Assembly (NCBI GenBank): GCA_022511485.1
Contig: JAFLUJ010000166.1
Location: 1 to 17,418, forward strand
Source: Oscillospiraceae bacterium
GTDB taxonomy: Bacteria; Bacillota; Clostridia; Oscillospirales; Ruminococcaceae
Direction: 5' to 3'
Length of the DNA: 17,418 nucleotides
Notes under the pieces: generated by a model
What the model saw: the letters and a program-made list of their open reading frames with translations, nothing else
Told to the model about the DNA's origin: nothing
Databases searched by the model: none
In this document: piece by piece, positions 1 to 7,204 of the stretch
Numbering within the stretch: position 1 is the stretch's first letter
Layout: every line of letters starts with the position of its first letter
Translations under genes and position numbers: made by a program

Positions 1-181
1 GACAAAGAAAAACGCCTCCGCAGATTTTTCAGTGGGAGAGCGCGTAAAGCATAATCTTTTCGGAGAGGGCACAGTGCTGTCCGTAAAGAAAATAAGCAAC
101 GATGCAATGCTTGAAATAGCATTCGATACAGTAGGCACAAAAAAACTCATGGCTAATTACGCTAAAATAGCCAAAATATGA
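1..181 (+). CDS. pcrA: 3' end of ATP-dependent helicase PcrA/UvrD (partial)
   Basis: Only the last 59 codons are in the window, read from base 2, and the gene runs off the left edge. The visible peptide contains VGERVKHNLFGEGTVLSV and ends KKLMANYAKIAKI. This matches the small Tudor-like C-terminal domain of PcrA/UvrD superfamily 1A helicases, which typically reads GDRVxHxxFGxGTV then a conserved KKL(L/M)AxxAxLxK tail. In the family, that domain contacts RNA polymerase and partner proteins, and the enzyme unwinds DNA in repair and replication restart. No helicase motifs (Walker A and so on) are visible because they lie upstream. The next gene starts 18 bases downstream with no terminator between them, so co-transcription is likely. 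Confidence rests on the C-terminal signature alone. Confidence 0.82.
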   Translation, partial: TKKNASADFSVGERVKHNLFGEGTVLSVKKISNDAMLEIAFDTVGTKKLMANYAKIAKI

Positions 182-199
182 TACACAGGAGGGCTTTAT

Positions 200-940
200 A
201 TGAAATTCGGAAAAGTACAGCATTATCCCATTATGGAGAGTGCTGAAAAAGCAGCTGTCTCGTTTATGAGAAAAAGATCATTGGCATTCCGTATCGCCGC
301 AGCGGCACTGGCAGGTGTTCTGTTGGTTTCGTCAGGGTCTGCTTCGGTCATCGAAGCAAACGCAGAGGCAGGTCCGACAACAGGAGGCGTAGTAGGTTTG
401 GAATACAGTACGACATCAAAGGAGCCAAAGCAGGTGGACATTCCCACACCATCAGCATCGGAAGTGGTAATACCCTTTGATCCGAACAAGGATCTGAATG
501 TCAATGATATTGAATTTATTTACGATCTTCCGGAGTTATGTGACGGAGAGGTTTCTATTAAAACCAAAAATAAGTTCTTCCGTGATTCTGCAAATATATA
601 TCTCAGATACACAAAGGATGCGAAAAAGGTAGCTGCAAATGCTGTGAACTATCTGTATGAAGCTGATCTGATATATTATCCCTTTGAAATGAAGGTCTGC
701 ACTGTTGACACCGGTGAAAGAATGATACTCAGGAAAAACGGATACATCAAATTTGAAATGCCTGTCCCTGAGGATATGAGAACATACGCAGACAGTATCA
801 AGCTTTATCGTATTGATGCCGGAGTTATCAAGCGTGTTAAATGCGAAGTAAGCAACGATAACACAGTTCAGCCTATGGTATCATTTAAGGTATCGGACGT
901 TTCACCGACATATTATTTCTTCACTGCTGTTGAAGATTGA
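200..940 (+). CDS. Exported protein of unknown function, 246 aa
   Basis: I do not recognise a named family. The ATG at 200 follows a strong Shine-Dalgarno (AGGAGGG, 187-193), which favours it over the ATG at 266 that would give a shorter leader. The N-terminus is a long n-region followed by RKR and a hydrophobic stretch (about residues 27-47, IAAAALAGVLLVSSGSASV) ending near ANAEA, so Sec export is likely. There is no lipobox Cys. A Thr/Pro/Gly-rich linker (about 55-85) precedes a globular part rich in beta-type sequence that ends YYFFTAVED. The closing pattern, a charged strand of the type IKLYRIDAGVIKRV followed by a last hydrophobic strand, resembles the C-terminal end of the secreted protein at 9736-11184. 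That similarity is my eye only. The gene sits 18 bases behind the helicase gene and is closed by the hairpin at 979-1006. Confidence 0.75.
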   Translation: MKFGKVQHYPIMESAEKAAVSFMRKRSLAFRIAAAALAGVLLVSSGSASVIEANAEAGPTTGGVVGLEYSTTSKEPKQVDIPTPSASEVVIPFDPNKDLNVNDIEFIYDLPELCDGEVSIKTKNKFFRDSANIYLRYTKDAKKVAANAVNYLYEADLIYYPFEMKVCTVDTGERMILRKNGYIKFEMPVPEDMRTYADSIKLYRIDAGVIKRVKCEVSNDNTVQPMVSFKVSDVSPTYYFFTAVED

Positions 941-978
941 ATCTGATCCGGAAACATCTTTTGGTTGATAAATAGTAT

Positions 979-1006
979 AAAAGGGACAGGGTGATCTGTC
1001 CCTTTT
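979..1006. terminator. Bidirectional rho-independent terminator
   Basis: An 11-bp perfect stem AAAAGGGACAG / CTGTCCCTTTT with a 6-base loop lies between two convergent genes. The stem's own A-run and T-run give a U-tract on either strand, so it can stop both the exported-protein transcript (plus) and the glutaredoxin transcript (minus). Confidence 0.85.
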
Positions 1007-1011
1007 ATTCA

Positions 1012-1245
1012 TCATGCAGAGCCGATTATACTGTCAATCTTAGCCTTGTCGAAGCCTACCACGACCTCCCCGCTGTCGAAAACAGCAACAGGTATCCCGC
1101 TTTGTCCCGAGACCTGGACGAGCCGGTCGTAATTTTCCCGGGATTCGTTCACGTCGATAACATCATACCTGATGCGTCTGCTGTCAAGATATGATTTCAG
1201 CTTGGTACACCAACCGCAGTTGTCGGATGAAAAAACCTTTATCAT
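1012..1245 (-). CDS. Glutaredoxin-like thioredoxin-fold protein, 77 aa
   Basis: This is a small cytoplasmic redox protein of the glutaredoxin/NrdH type. The N-terminal active site is C10-G-W-C13 (context SSDNCGWCTKLKSYL). The family's cis-proline is visible at about residue 52 in SGIPV, and a later GE/GF stretch (EVVVGFDKAKI) fits the glutathione/partner binding edge. In the family the two cysteines cycle dithiol/disulfide. The start is set at the ATG at 1245 because GAGGTG lies about 8 bases upstream on the minus strand. A GTG at 1254 would add three residues but overlaps that ribosome binding site. It stands alone, convergent with the exported-protein gene. The substrate or reductant partner cannot be told from sequence. 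Confidence 0.88.
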   Translation of the reverse strand: MIKVFSSDNCGWCTKLKSYLDSRRIRYDVIDVNESRENYDRLVQVSGQSGIPVAVFDSGEVVVGFDKAKIDSIIGSA

Positions 1246-1317
1246 GCGCTTCACCTCTTTCTGTATATATTATGCACGGTGGAACAATAAAAAATCTTAC
1301 AAATATTTCCCTGCATT

Positions 1318-1354
1318 ACTGCTGCATACCCTTATGCAGCAGTCCCTTTTTTAT
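1318..1354 (+). terminator. Terminator-like hairpin with no visible gene upstream
   Basis: A perfect 10-bp stem ACTGCTGCAT / ATGCAGCAGT with loop ACCCTT is followed on the plus strand by CCC and then a T-rich run (TTTTTTATTTTT). It has the form of a rho-independent terminator for plus-strand transcription. The only gene immediately to the left (glutaredoxin) is on the minus strand and the previous plus-strand gene already has a terminator at 979-1006. Its purpose is therefore unclear. Confidence 0.6.
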
Positions 1355-1420
1355 TTTTGGAACAATTTGTAAGCATCATCTCATTTTTACAAGGAAAATT
1401 GTGATTTTTAAAATTAAGTG

Positions 1421-1449
1421 TTGAAATAAAGGGAAAAGTATGATATACT
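1421..1449 (+). promoter_or_regulatory. Sigma-A promoter for the Asp23/YloV operon
   Basis: TTGAAA (1421-1426), a 17-base spacer and TATACT (1444-1449) give a near-consensus sigma-A promoter in an AT-rich stretch. The predicted start is near 1456, leaving an untranslated leader of roughly 90 bases before the ATG at 1545. The leader contains a short GTCTT/AAGAC inverted repeat near 1488-1500 but no riboswitch I recognise. Confidence 0.8.
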
Positions 1450-1544
1450 ATTTATATGTGTTTTAGTTTAAATAAATTAGAGAATCTGTCTTTATAAGAC
1501 ATACACATAGGCTTGTGAAAACAGGTTCTAAAGGAGCTTGCAAT

Positions 1545-1901
1545 ATGCTGACTGCTGAAAATCATCTGGGAACTATCGGTGTTTCCGAAGAATATCTTAC
1601 TTCACTTATCGGCTATACCGCCTCTACCTGCGTTGGCGTTGTTGACCTCAACACCGCAGAAAAAAAGCAGGGACTTCTTACCATTTTCAGAAAGGCTGAA
1701 ATGGGGGCAAAAAAATGCGTCCATCTGGAAACCAGGGACGGAAAGCTTATTATCGGTCTGCATATAACCGTGACGTTCGGAGCAAACATCTCCGCAGTCG
1801 CAGACAGTCTGGCTCATAAAATACGCTACACTATCGAAGATAAGACCGGCTTTAAGGTCAGCAAAATAACCATCTATGTTGACGGTATCATGGCTGTATA
1901 A
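1545..1901 (+). CDS. Asp23/Gls24 family envelope stress response protein, 118 aa
   Basis: This is a YloU-like member of the Asp23/Gls24 family. Visible family features are the N-terminal LGTIGVSEEYLTSLIGYTAS segment and the conserved back half: I-x-LHITVTFGANISAVADSLAHKIRYTIEDKTGFKVSKITIYVDGI. The family signature includes the hydrophobic strand, the V-x-x-K/R-x-x-x-x-E helix and a final V-x-V-x-V/I-x-G-I strand. Known members are cytoplasmic or membrane-associated and linked to cell-envelope stress or placed beside fatty-acid kinase genes. The ATG at 1545 is chosen because AAAGGAG (1530-1536) lies 8 bases upstream; the GTG at 1515 has no such site. It is the first gene after the 1421-1449 promoter and is followed 54 bases later by the YloV homologue, the same gene order (yloU-yloV) as in Bacillus subtilis. 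Confidence 0.88.
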   Translation: MLTAENHLGTIGVSEEYLTSLIGYTASTCVGVVDLNTAEKKQGLLTIFRKAEMGAKKCVHLETRDGKLIIGLHITVTFGANISAVADSLAHKIRYTIEDKTGFKVSKITIYVDGIMAV

Positions 1902-1921
1902 AGACTACAAAATCAACATCG

Positions 1922-1958
1922 AAAGGAGAGCTCCCCGGGGAGCGTGTATCATAAAATG
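1922..1958 (+). promoter_or_regulatory. Structured ribosome binding site of the yloV homologue
   Basis: AAAGGAG (1922-1928) is separated from the candidate starts by a perfect 14-base palindrome, GCTCCCCGGGGAGC (1930-1943). This can fold as a 5-bp stem with loop CCGG. The unfolded distance to the ATG at 1956 is 27 bases, which is too long; folding reduces it to about 13. A GTG at 1944 sits directly against the stem. The structure therefore bears on which start is used. Confidence 0.55.
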
Positions 1959-3608
1959 ATAACAGGAAAAATTTTAAGGGACGCATTTATTTCCGGAGCA
2001 GTTACTATTGCCAATAAAAAGCGGGATGTTGATATTCTCAACGTTTATCCTGTTCCCGACGGGGATACCGGCACAAATATGTCCATGACAATGAGCAACG
2101 CTCTGCGGGAGCTCCAGTTCATGGACGACAACGCCACTGTATCCCAGGTTGCGGAAACTACGGCTTCCGCACTTTTAAGAGGCGCAAGAGGAAACTCCGG
2201 AGTTATACTTTCCCTGATATTCCGAGGATTTTCCCGCAGCTTCAAGGGCAAGATCACCGCAGACTGCGAGGACTTCCGTCTCGCTCTGGAGCTTGGCGTG
2301 GAGGGCGCTTACAAGGCGGTAATGACCCCCACCGAGGGTACTATCCTGACAGTTGCCAGGCTTGCTTCCGAAAAAGCAAATGAGACCGTCAAAGCTACAA
2401 ACGACGTAGTGGCTCTCTGGAGCGATGTCTGCATAGAGGCAAAGGCGGCTCTTGACAACACTCCCAACCAGCTCCCTGTCCTGAAAAAAGCAGGAGTGGT
2501 TGACGCGGGAGGTATGGGACTTTACGTCATCTGGACTGCCATCCTTGACGTCCTCAAGGGCGGAGAGCCGGCAAAGCCCGCTGACACTCCCAGAACTGAA
2601 ACAGTGGTCACTGCCTCCGATACTACTGTGGGAGACTTCGATGAGGAGATCACTCACACCTACTGCACCGAGTTTATCGTCCGGAAAAATGCCGACTGCA
2701 AGGACGCTTCCCTGCTGCGGGCTTTTCTGGAAACTATCGGAGACTGCGTTGTGGCAGTTGACGACGACGATATAATAAAGGTACACGTTCACACCGAGCA
2801 TCCCGGACAGGCTATTGAAGAGGGTCTGTTGTTCGGCTCGCTCATCAATCTTAAAATAGACAATATGCGGTATCAGCACGAAAACAAGGCTAAGGAAGCC
2901 GCCGCAGCCAAAAAGCAGAATCAGCAGAAATTTACTCCCGCAGCTCCGGAGAAACCCTTCGGATTCGTGGCTGTTGCAAGCGGAGCAGGAATTGAGGAGC
3001 TTTTCCGCAATCTCGGTGCGGACTGTATCGTCCGTGGCGGACAGACCATGAATCCCTCCACTGATGATATTTTGCAGGCGATCATGGCTACTCCTGCGGA
3101 AACTGTTTTCGTCCTGCCCAATAATAAAAATATCATAATGGCAGCGGAACAGGCAGTAAAGCTTGCGGACAGAAAGGTCTGCGTGCTGCAATCAAGGACT
3201 ATCCCCCAGGGTATCACCGCTATGATGAACTTTGACCCGGATTCCGATTTCGATACCAACCGTCTGAATATGACCAAGAGCCTTGACAAGGTGTCTACCG
3301 GACTTATCACCTTTGCAGCCCGGGACAGTGATTTCGAGGGACACAATATCAAGCAGGGAGAGATCCTTGCCCTTGACAACGGAAAGCTGTCCTTTACCGA
3401 AAAGGATATTTCAAAGGCTGCCTACAAGCTGACAAAACGTCTCGCAGACGGAAACACCTCCTTTATCACCCTTATCCACGGCGCGGATGTTTCCGAAAGC
3501 AAGGCTGAGGAGCTTTACCAGAAGGTCAGCGATAAATTCGATGATGCCGAGGTCATGCTGATAAACGGCGGTCAGCCGGTATACTATTATATAATTTCTG
3601 TAGAATGA
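1956..3608 (+). CDS. yloV: DAK2 domain protein YloV, fatty acid kinase subunit FakA-like, 550 aa
   Basis: The N-terminal DhaL/DAK2 kinase domain (about residues 1-200) shows the Mg-nucleotide motif VPDGDTGTNM (about 33-42), then LLRGARGNSGVILS and DAGGMGLYV, all hallmarks of the family. The middle carries a CTEFIV segment and VHVHTEHPG, and the C-terminal half (about 330-550) is the EDD-like domain typical of YloV/FakA. The length is usual for the family (about 550). In Staphylococcus aureus, FakA phosphorylates fatty acids presented by FakB (DegV) proteins, feeding exogenous fatty acids into phospholipid synthesis. Transferring that function here is by homology; no fakB is in the window. The start is uncertain: ATG 1956 gives MITGKILRDAFISGA, which looks like a normal family start, while GTG 1944 would add VYHK. 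It is transcribed with the Asp23-like gene. Confidence 0.88.
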   Translation: MITGKILRDAFISGAVTIANKKRDVDILNVYPVPDGDTGTNMSMTMSNALRELQFMDDNATVSQVAETTASALLRGARGNSGVILSLIFRGFSRSFKGKITADCEDFRLALELGVEGAYKAVMTPTEGTILTVARLASEKANETVKATNDVVALWSDVCIEAKAALDNTPNQLPVLKKAGVVDAGGMGLYVIWTAILDVLKGGEPAKPADTPRTETVVTASDTTVGDFDEEITHTYCTEFIVRKNADCKDASLLRAFLETIGDCVVAVDDDDIIKVHVHTEHPGQAIEEGLLFGSLINLKIDNMRYQHENKAKEAAAAKKQNQQKFTPAAPEKPFGFVAVASGAGIEELFRNLGADCIVRGGQTMNPSTDDILQAIMATPAETVFVLPNNKNIIMAAEQAVKLADRKVCVLQSRTIPQGITAMMNFDPDSDFDTNRLNMTKSLDKVSTGLITFAARDSDFEGHNIKQGEILALDNGKLSFTEKDISKAAYKLTKRLADGNTSFITLIHGADVSESKAEELYQKVSDKFDDAEVMLINGGQPVYYYIISVE

Positions 3609-3616
3609 TTTCTTAT

Positions 3617-3636
3617 AGGAGATACTCCTTAATATG
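3617..3636 (+). promoter_or_regulatory. Self-complementary Shine-Dalgarno of the P-loop ATPase gene
   Basis: AGGAG (3617-3621), loop ATA and CTCCT (3625-3629) form a short inverted repeat that would pair the Shine-Dalgarno with an anti-Shine-Dalgarno just before the ATG at 3634. The stem is only 5 bp with a 3-base loop, so it is weak on its own. Confidence 0.4.
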
Positions 3637-4290
3637 AAAAAAATAAACATTGTTACCGGGCATTACGGCAGCGGAAAGACCAATTTTTCCGCAAACCTTG
3701 CTGTAAGCCTTGCAGATAAGGGAGAAAGGGTAACTGTTGTCGATCTGGATATTGTGAATCCCTACTTCCGGTCTGCCGATTTCGGAGAGCTTTTCTCCGG
3801 AAAGAATGTGGAGCTGATAGCTCCCATGTACGCAAACTCAAATCTTGATATTCCCGCCATATCCTTCGATCTGGAGCGCATCGTTTCAGAGGAGGGATAT
3901 GTTGTGATAGACGTAGGAGGCGACGACGCCGGAGCAATAGCTCTGGGACGTTACTCAGAAGCTTTTTCAGCTTATAGAGACAAAATAGATATGCTTTATG
4001 TCGTTAACTGCCGGAGATTTCTCACCCGGACTGCTGACGAGGCTCTTGAACTGATGTATGAGATCGAAGCGGCGGCAAATATGAAGCATACAGCCATCGT
4101 AAATAACACCAATCTGTTGTATGAAACAACCGCAGAGGTTATGGAGCAGTCCGAGGGATTTGCAAGGGAGATCGCGGACAAGGCGGGACTTCCCATATAC
4201 TGCACCTGCGTTCCTCTGGGGATCTCCCCAAAGGTCACTGATCCGTTTCCCGTGGAGATATACGTCAAAAAGGTCTGGGAGGAAGAATAA
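3634..4290 (+). CDS. P-loop ATPase of the MinD/ParA/CobB type, 218 aa
   Basis: The N-terminus reads MKKINIVTGHYGSGKTN: a P-loop GxxGSGKT at residues 9-16 preceded by a hydrophobic strand. It is followed by the second ATPase strand VTVVDLDIVNPYFR (33-46) and the Walker-B-like strand YVVIDVGGDDAG (about 89-100). This is the SIMIBI fold of the CobQ/CobB/MinD/ParA group. The loop lacks the KGG start of true ParA/MinD, and there is no amphipathic MinD tail, so chromosome or division-site partitioning is unlikely. It lies 25 bases after the yloV homologue and 22 before a membrane-protein gene, and upstream of the 2-oxoacid oxidoreductase genes. A role as ATPase or assembly factor for that enzyme is inference from context only. 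The ATG at 3634 has AGGAG 12 bases upstream. Confidence 0.82.
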   Translation: MKKINIVTGHYGSGKTNFSANLAVSLADKGERVTVVDLDIVNPYFRSADFGELFSGKNVELIAPMYANSNLDIPAISFDLERIVSEEGYVVIDVGGDDAGAIALGRYSEAFSAYRDKIDMLYVVNCRRFLTRTADEALELMYEIEAAANMKHTAIVNNTNLLYETTAEVMEQSEGFAREIADKAGLPIYCTCVPLGISPKVTDPFPVEIYVKKVWEEE

Positions 4291-4312
4291 CGCTTTTATA
4301 GGGGGAGATAGT

Positions 4313-5116
4313 ATGGGGTCTATTGCGGCATTATCGGTGATCCTTACGTGGAAGATCATGGCATTTCTGCTTCTGGTCTTTTCCGCATTGGTCATTGCTG
4401 ATCTGTTCAGACGGCATCTGCTGTCAAACGGTGCTGTCTATACAATAACTATGCTTATCGCTCCAATCGCTGCGCTGGTCGCCATCGGGACGCCGATCTT
4501 CCCTTTGCTTGAAGCAGGAGTCAATGATGGTAAGGGACTTTTCAAAGCTCTTGTCATTCTGGCAGGATCTGTTCTGCTTTTCCTGCTTGCGGCGGTGATA
4601 TATGTAAGGGGACATATCGCTCCCATTGACAAAACTCTGGACATATACGGAGATCAGCAAAAGCTGTTTGCCATGAAGCGTCTTATAAAGGTAGGTTACA
4701 CCGGGACGGCTGTTTACGGTCTTATGATGATAGCATTTGCAGTGGAAAATATAATGATCTTTTACGGGATTTTGAAAGTGACAAATGAGATACATCCTGT
4801 GACGGAAGCAAAGGATCTGGTTGTAATACTTCTGTTTCTTGCCGCGCTGTTGGTAGTGCCATGCTTCAACATCATAGGCTTCATCATCGTGTTTATCGTA
4901 GGTACGGAGTTTGCCGCTCTTTTTGTGTCATCATTTATGGCGTTTCTGCTCAATATGCTTGTGGCAAACGGCTGTATACGGTACATACTTACCACTGACA
5001 AGACAAAGGGTCAGAAGGCAATATTTATTTTTCTTTCCTTTATGCCGGCGTTCAACATCGTATATGGCTTTATGTGTTTGAAGAAAATATCTCAGGAGCT
5101 GAAAACAGTTTACTGA
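4313..5116 (+). CDS. Multi-pass integral membrane protein of unknown function, 267 aa
   Basis: The family is not recognised. The ATG at 4313 follows GGGGGAG (4301-4306); the open frame upstream of it overlaps the ATPase gene and is not used. About six hydrophobic segments can be seen: residues 10-31 (ILTWKIMAFLLLVFSALVIA), 40-60, 80-100 (ALVILAGSVLLFLLAAVIYV), 125-150, 165-220 (two long hydrophobic stretches, LVVILLFLAALLVVPCFNII and GFIIVFIVGTEFAALF) and 237-255. The loops carry no obvious metal or cofactor motif and there is no signal peptide beyond the first segment. It lies between the P-loop ATPase gene and the ferredoxin subunit gene, all in the same direction, so it may be co-expressed with the oxidoreductase. 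Possible roles include transport or an electron-transfer anchor, but nothing in the sequence decides this. Confidence 0.78.
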   Translation: MGSIAALSVILTWKIMAFLLLVFSALVIADLFRRHLLSNGAVYTITMLIAPIAALVAIGTPIFPLLEAGVNDGKGLFKALVILAGSVLLFLLAAVIYVRGHIAPIDKTLDIYGDQQKLFAMKRLIKVGYTGTAVYGLMMIAFAVENIMIFYGILKVTNEIHPVTEAKDLVVILLFLAALLVVPCFNIIGFIIVFIVGTEFAALFVSSFMAFLLNMLVANGCIRYILTTDKTKGQKAIFIFLSFMPAFNIVYGFMCLKKISQELKTVY

Positions 5117-5158
5117 TGGTATATACAATTTAAAATTATACCGAAAGGAGTTTAGCAT

Positions 5159-5365
5159 ATGGCAAAAATCACGGTCAATTTTGAAAAGTGCAAAGGCTGC
5201 GCTCTTTGTACTACCGCTTGTCCTAAGAAAATCGTGGAGCTTCAGAAAGAAAAGCGCAACCGCAAGGGATACTTCACCGCTGTCTGTACTGACGATGCTG
5301 CCTGCATAGGCTGTGCAATGTGCGCCACAATGTGTCCCGACTGTGCAATTACTGTGGAAAAATAA
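5159..5365 (+). CDS. 2-oxoacid:ferredoxin oxidoreductase delta subunit, 2x[4Fe-4S] ferredoxin, 68 aa
   Basis: This small bacterial-type dicluster ferredoxin has two intact cluster motifs. C11-KG-C14-AL-C17-TTA-C21-P supplies the first, and C49-IG-C52-AM-C55-ATM-C59-P the second. A further Cys (C62) follows. In oxidoreductases of the VOR/POR/KOR family, a separate delta subunit of this kind passes electrons from the TPP site to external ferredoxin. The linker between the clusters is longer than in minimal clostridial ferredoxins, as is usual for delta subunits. AAAGGAG (5144-5150) lies 8 bases before the ATG. The alpha subunit gene begins 12 bases after its stop. The 42-base gap before it holds a GGTATA/TATACC inverted repeat (5118-5142), which could be an internal control site, but I see no convincing promoter. 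Confidence 0.9.
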   Translation: MAKITVNFEKCKGCALCTTACPKKIVELQKEKRNRKGYFTAVCTDDAACIGCAMCATMCPDCAITVEK

Positions 5366-5377
5366 AGGAGTGATAAT

Positions 5378-6439
5378 ATGGAACGCAATCTTATGAAGGG
5401 TAACGAGGCTCTTGCCGAGGCGGCTATCCGCGCAGGCTGTAAGTGCTTTTTCGGATACCCTATTACACCTCAGACGGAAATTTCCGCATACCTGGCAAAG
5501 CGTTTTCGTCAGGCAGGAGGAGTTTTTCTCCAGGCGGAATCAGAAATAGCTGCCATCAACATGGTCTACGGTGCAGCTGCATCGGGAGTACGGGCAATGA
5601 CTTCCTCATCCTCTCCCGGAGTTTCCCTTAAATCAGAAGGTATCTCTTACATAGCAGGCGCAGACCTTCCCTGCGTTATCATCAACGTACAGCGCGGAGG
5701 TCCTGGTCTGGGCGGCATCCAGCCTTCACAGGCGGACTACTGGCAGGCAACAAAAGCATTGGGACACGGAGACTTCCAGCTCCTTGTATTTGCTCCCTGC
5801 TCCGTTCAGGAAATGGTGGACACCGTTACAAAGGCATTCGACCTTGCGGACAAGTACCGTATGCCTGCAATGATCCTTGCAGACGGACTTCTTGGTCAGA
5901 TGATGGAGCCTGTTACCTTCCCGGAGATAAAAGCTAATCCCCCGGAAAAGCCCTGGGCAACCAACGGACACGGGGGCAGAAGAGAGCATAACATTGTAAA
6001 CTCTCTTTATCTCCAGCCGGACGTCCTTGAAAAGTCCGTTCAGGAAAGATTCAAAAGATATGATGAGATCAAGGCAAATCACGCCGAGGCTGAGATGTAC
6101 CTCACCGATGACGCGGAGATCGTTGTAACAGCTTACGGAGCTACCGCCCGTGTTGCGAAATCCGCTGTAAATATGGCAAGAGAGCAGGGCATCAAGGCAG
6201 GACTTATCCGTCCTATAACCCTGTGGCCGTTCCCTGTCAAGCAGATGAACGAAGGCACAAAGAACGCCAAGACCATCATCTGCGTGGAAATGTCTATGGG
6301 ACAGATGATAGATGACGTTAAGCTTGCCATCAACTGCTCCAAGCCTGTAGAGTTCTTCGGAAGAACAGGCGGCGTTATCCCCAAGCCCTCCGAGGTCCTT
6401 GAGGAGATCAAAAAATATAACAAAGGAGGCGCAAAATAA
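5378..6439 (+). CDS. vorB: 2-oxoacid:ferredoxin oxidoreductase alpha subunit (VorB type), 353 aa
   Basis: This subunit holds the pyrimidine-binding part of the thiamine pyrophosphate site. Residues 24-34 read FFGYPITPQTE, the family's N-terminal signature. FLQAESEIAAINMVYGAAASG (about 50-70) carries the Glu that activates the cofactor. The MTSSSSPGVSLKSEG stretch (about 75-89) is the usual T-S-x-P-G-x-S-L-x-x-E-G motif. The transketolase C-terminal-like half ends VEMSMGQMIDDVKLAI. The length (353) fits the short alpha subunits annotated as 3-methyl-2-oxobutanoate (2-ketoisovalerate) dehydrogenase VorB in anaerobes. Enzymes of this group oxidatively decarboxylate a 2-oxoacid to the acyl-CoA and reduce ferredoxin, or run in reverse. 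Substrate (branched-chain versus 2-oxoglutarate or other) cannot be decided from sequence alone. AAAGGAG overlaps the stop of the ferredoxin gene. Confidence 0.9.
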   Translation: MERNLMKGNEALAEAAIRAGCKCFFGYPITPQTEISAYLAKRFRQAGGVFLQAESEIAAINMVYGAAASGVRAMTSSSSPGVSLKSEGISYIAGADLPCVIINVQRGGPGLGGIQPSQADYWQATKALGHGDFQLLVFAPCSVQEMVDTVTKAFDLADKYRMPAMILADGLLGQMMEPVTFPEIKANPPEKPWATNGHGGRREHNIVNSLYLQPDVLEKSVQERFKRYDEIKANHAEAEMYLTDDAEIVVTAYGATARVAKSAVNMAREQGIKAGLIRPITLWPFPVKQMNEGTKNAKTIICVEMSMGQMIDDVKLAINCSKPVEFFGRTGGVIPKPSEVLEEIKKYNKGGAK

Positions 6440-7203
6440 TGGCTGTAGTATTTGAAAAACCAAAGTCACTGGTGGACATCCACACACACTATTGTCCCGG
6501 CTGTACTCACGGCATTATCCACCGCCTTGTGTGCGAGGTCATTGACGAGATGGGCATTGAGGGGGACACAATAGGCGTATGTCCTGTCGGATGCTCCGTT
6601 ATGGCATATGATTACTTCAATTTCGATATGATAGAGGCTGCTCACGGACGTGCCCCTGCGGTTGCAACGGGCGTTAAGCGTACCAATCCGGACAAGTATG
6701 TATTCACATATCAGGGAGACGGCGACCTTGCCGCTATCGGTACTGCTGAGACCGTTCACGCCGCTACAAGAGGTGAAAACATCGTAGTTATTTTCGTAAA
6801 CAACACCACCTACGGAATGACCGGCGGACAGATGGCTCCTACTACGCTTCCGGGACAGGTAACTCAGACAACTCCTTTCGGACGTGATCCCCTGCTTGCA
6901 GGATACCCGGTAAAGGTCTGTGAGATGCTTGCAACTCTCAGAGGAACAGCTCTTGCACAGCGTGTTGCTGTAAACAGCGTCCCCCATATAAAAGAGGCTA
7001 AAAAGGCTATCCGCAAGGCGTTTGAAAATCAGAGGGACAAAAAAGGCTTCTCCATCGTTGAAGTCCTGTCAACCTGTCCTACAAACTGGGGAATGGCTCC
7101 TGTAGACGCTCTGAAACGTCTGGAGGACGAAATGATACCGTATTATCCCCTTGGAGTATACAAGGACGAGGACGCATTTCCGGAAAAAAAGGAGGCTGAG
7201 TAA
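6439..7203 (+). CDS. 2-oxoacid:ferredoxin oxidoreductase beta subunit, TPP-binding, 254 aa
   Basis: This is the thiamine pyrophosphate diphosphate-binding subunit. HYCPGCTHGIIHRL near the N-terminus (Cys19 and Cys22) is the conserved CPGC motif of KorB/VorA-type beta subunits. The TPP/Mg motif is GDGDLAAIGTAETVHA from Gly93, closing with VNNTTYGMTGGQMAPTT at about residues 118-134. Together with the alpha subunit it forms the catalytic core. Its ATG overlaps the alpha stop in the arrangement TAATG, with AAAGGAGG just upstream inside the alpha gene, so translation is coupled. The C-terminal PTNWGMAPVDALKRLEDEM segment is typical of the clostridial group. The usual three-cysteine iron-sulfur ligands of longer beta subunits were not worked out here. 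Confidence 0.9.
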   Translation: MAVVFEKPKSLVDIHTHYCPGCTHGIIHRLVCEVIDEMGIEGDTIGVCPVGCSVMAYDYFNFDMIEAAHGRAPAVATGVKRTNPDKYVFTYQGDGDLAAIGTAETVHAATRGENIVVIFVNNTTYGMTGGQMAPTTLPGQVTQTTPFGRDPLLAGYPVKVCEMLATLRGTALAQRVAVNSVPHIKEAKKAIRKAFENQRDKKGFSIVEVLSTCPTNWGMAPVDALKRLEDEMIPYYPLGVYKDEDAFPEKKEAE

Positions 7204-7204
7204 T

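Noticed and set aside
991..1424. Small plus-strand frames over and beyond the glutaredoxin gene
   Set aside because: No ribosome binding site at the right distance and no family resemblance; the minus-strand CGWC protein accounts for most of the interval.
2175..3191. Long open frame on the minus strand (338 codons)
   Set aside because: It lies wholly within the YloV homologue, whose protein shows clear family motifs, and its own translation has no recognisable domain or ribosome binding site.
4121..4312. N-terminal extension of the membrane protein, open upstream of 4313
   Set aside because: It overlaps the P-loop ATPase gene, has Arg/Pro-rich out-of-frame composition, and the ATG at 4313 has a strong GGGGGAG site.
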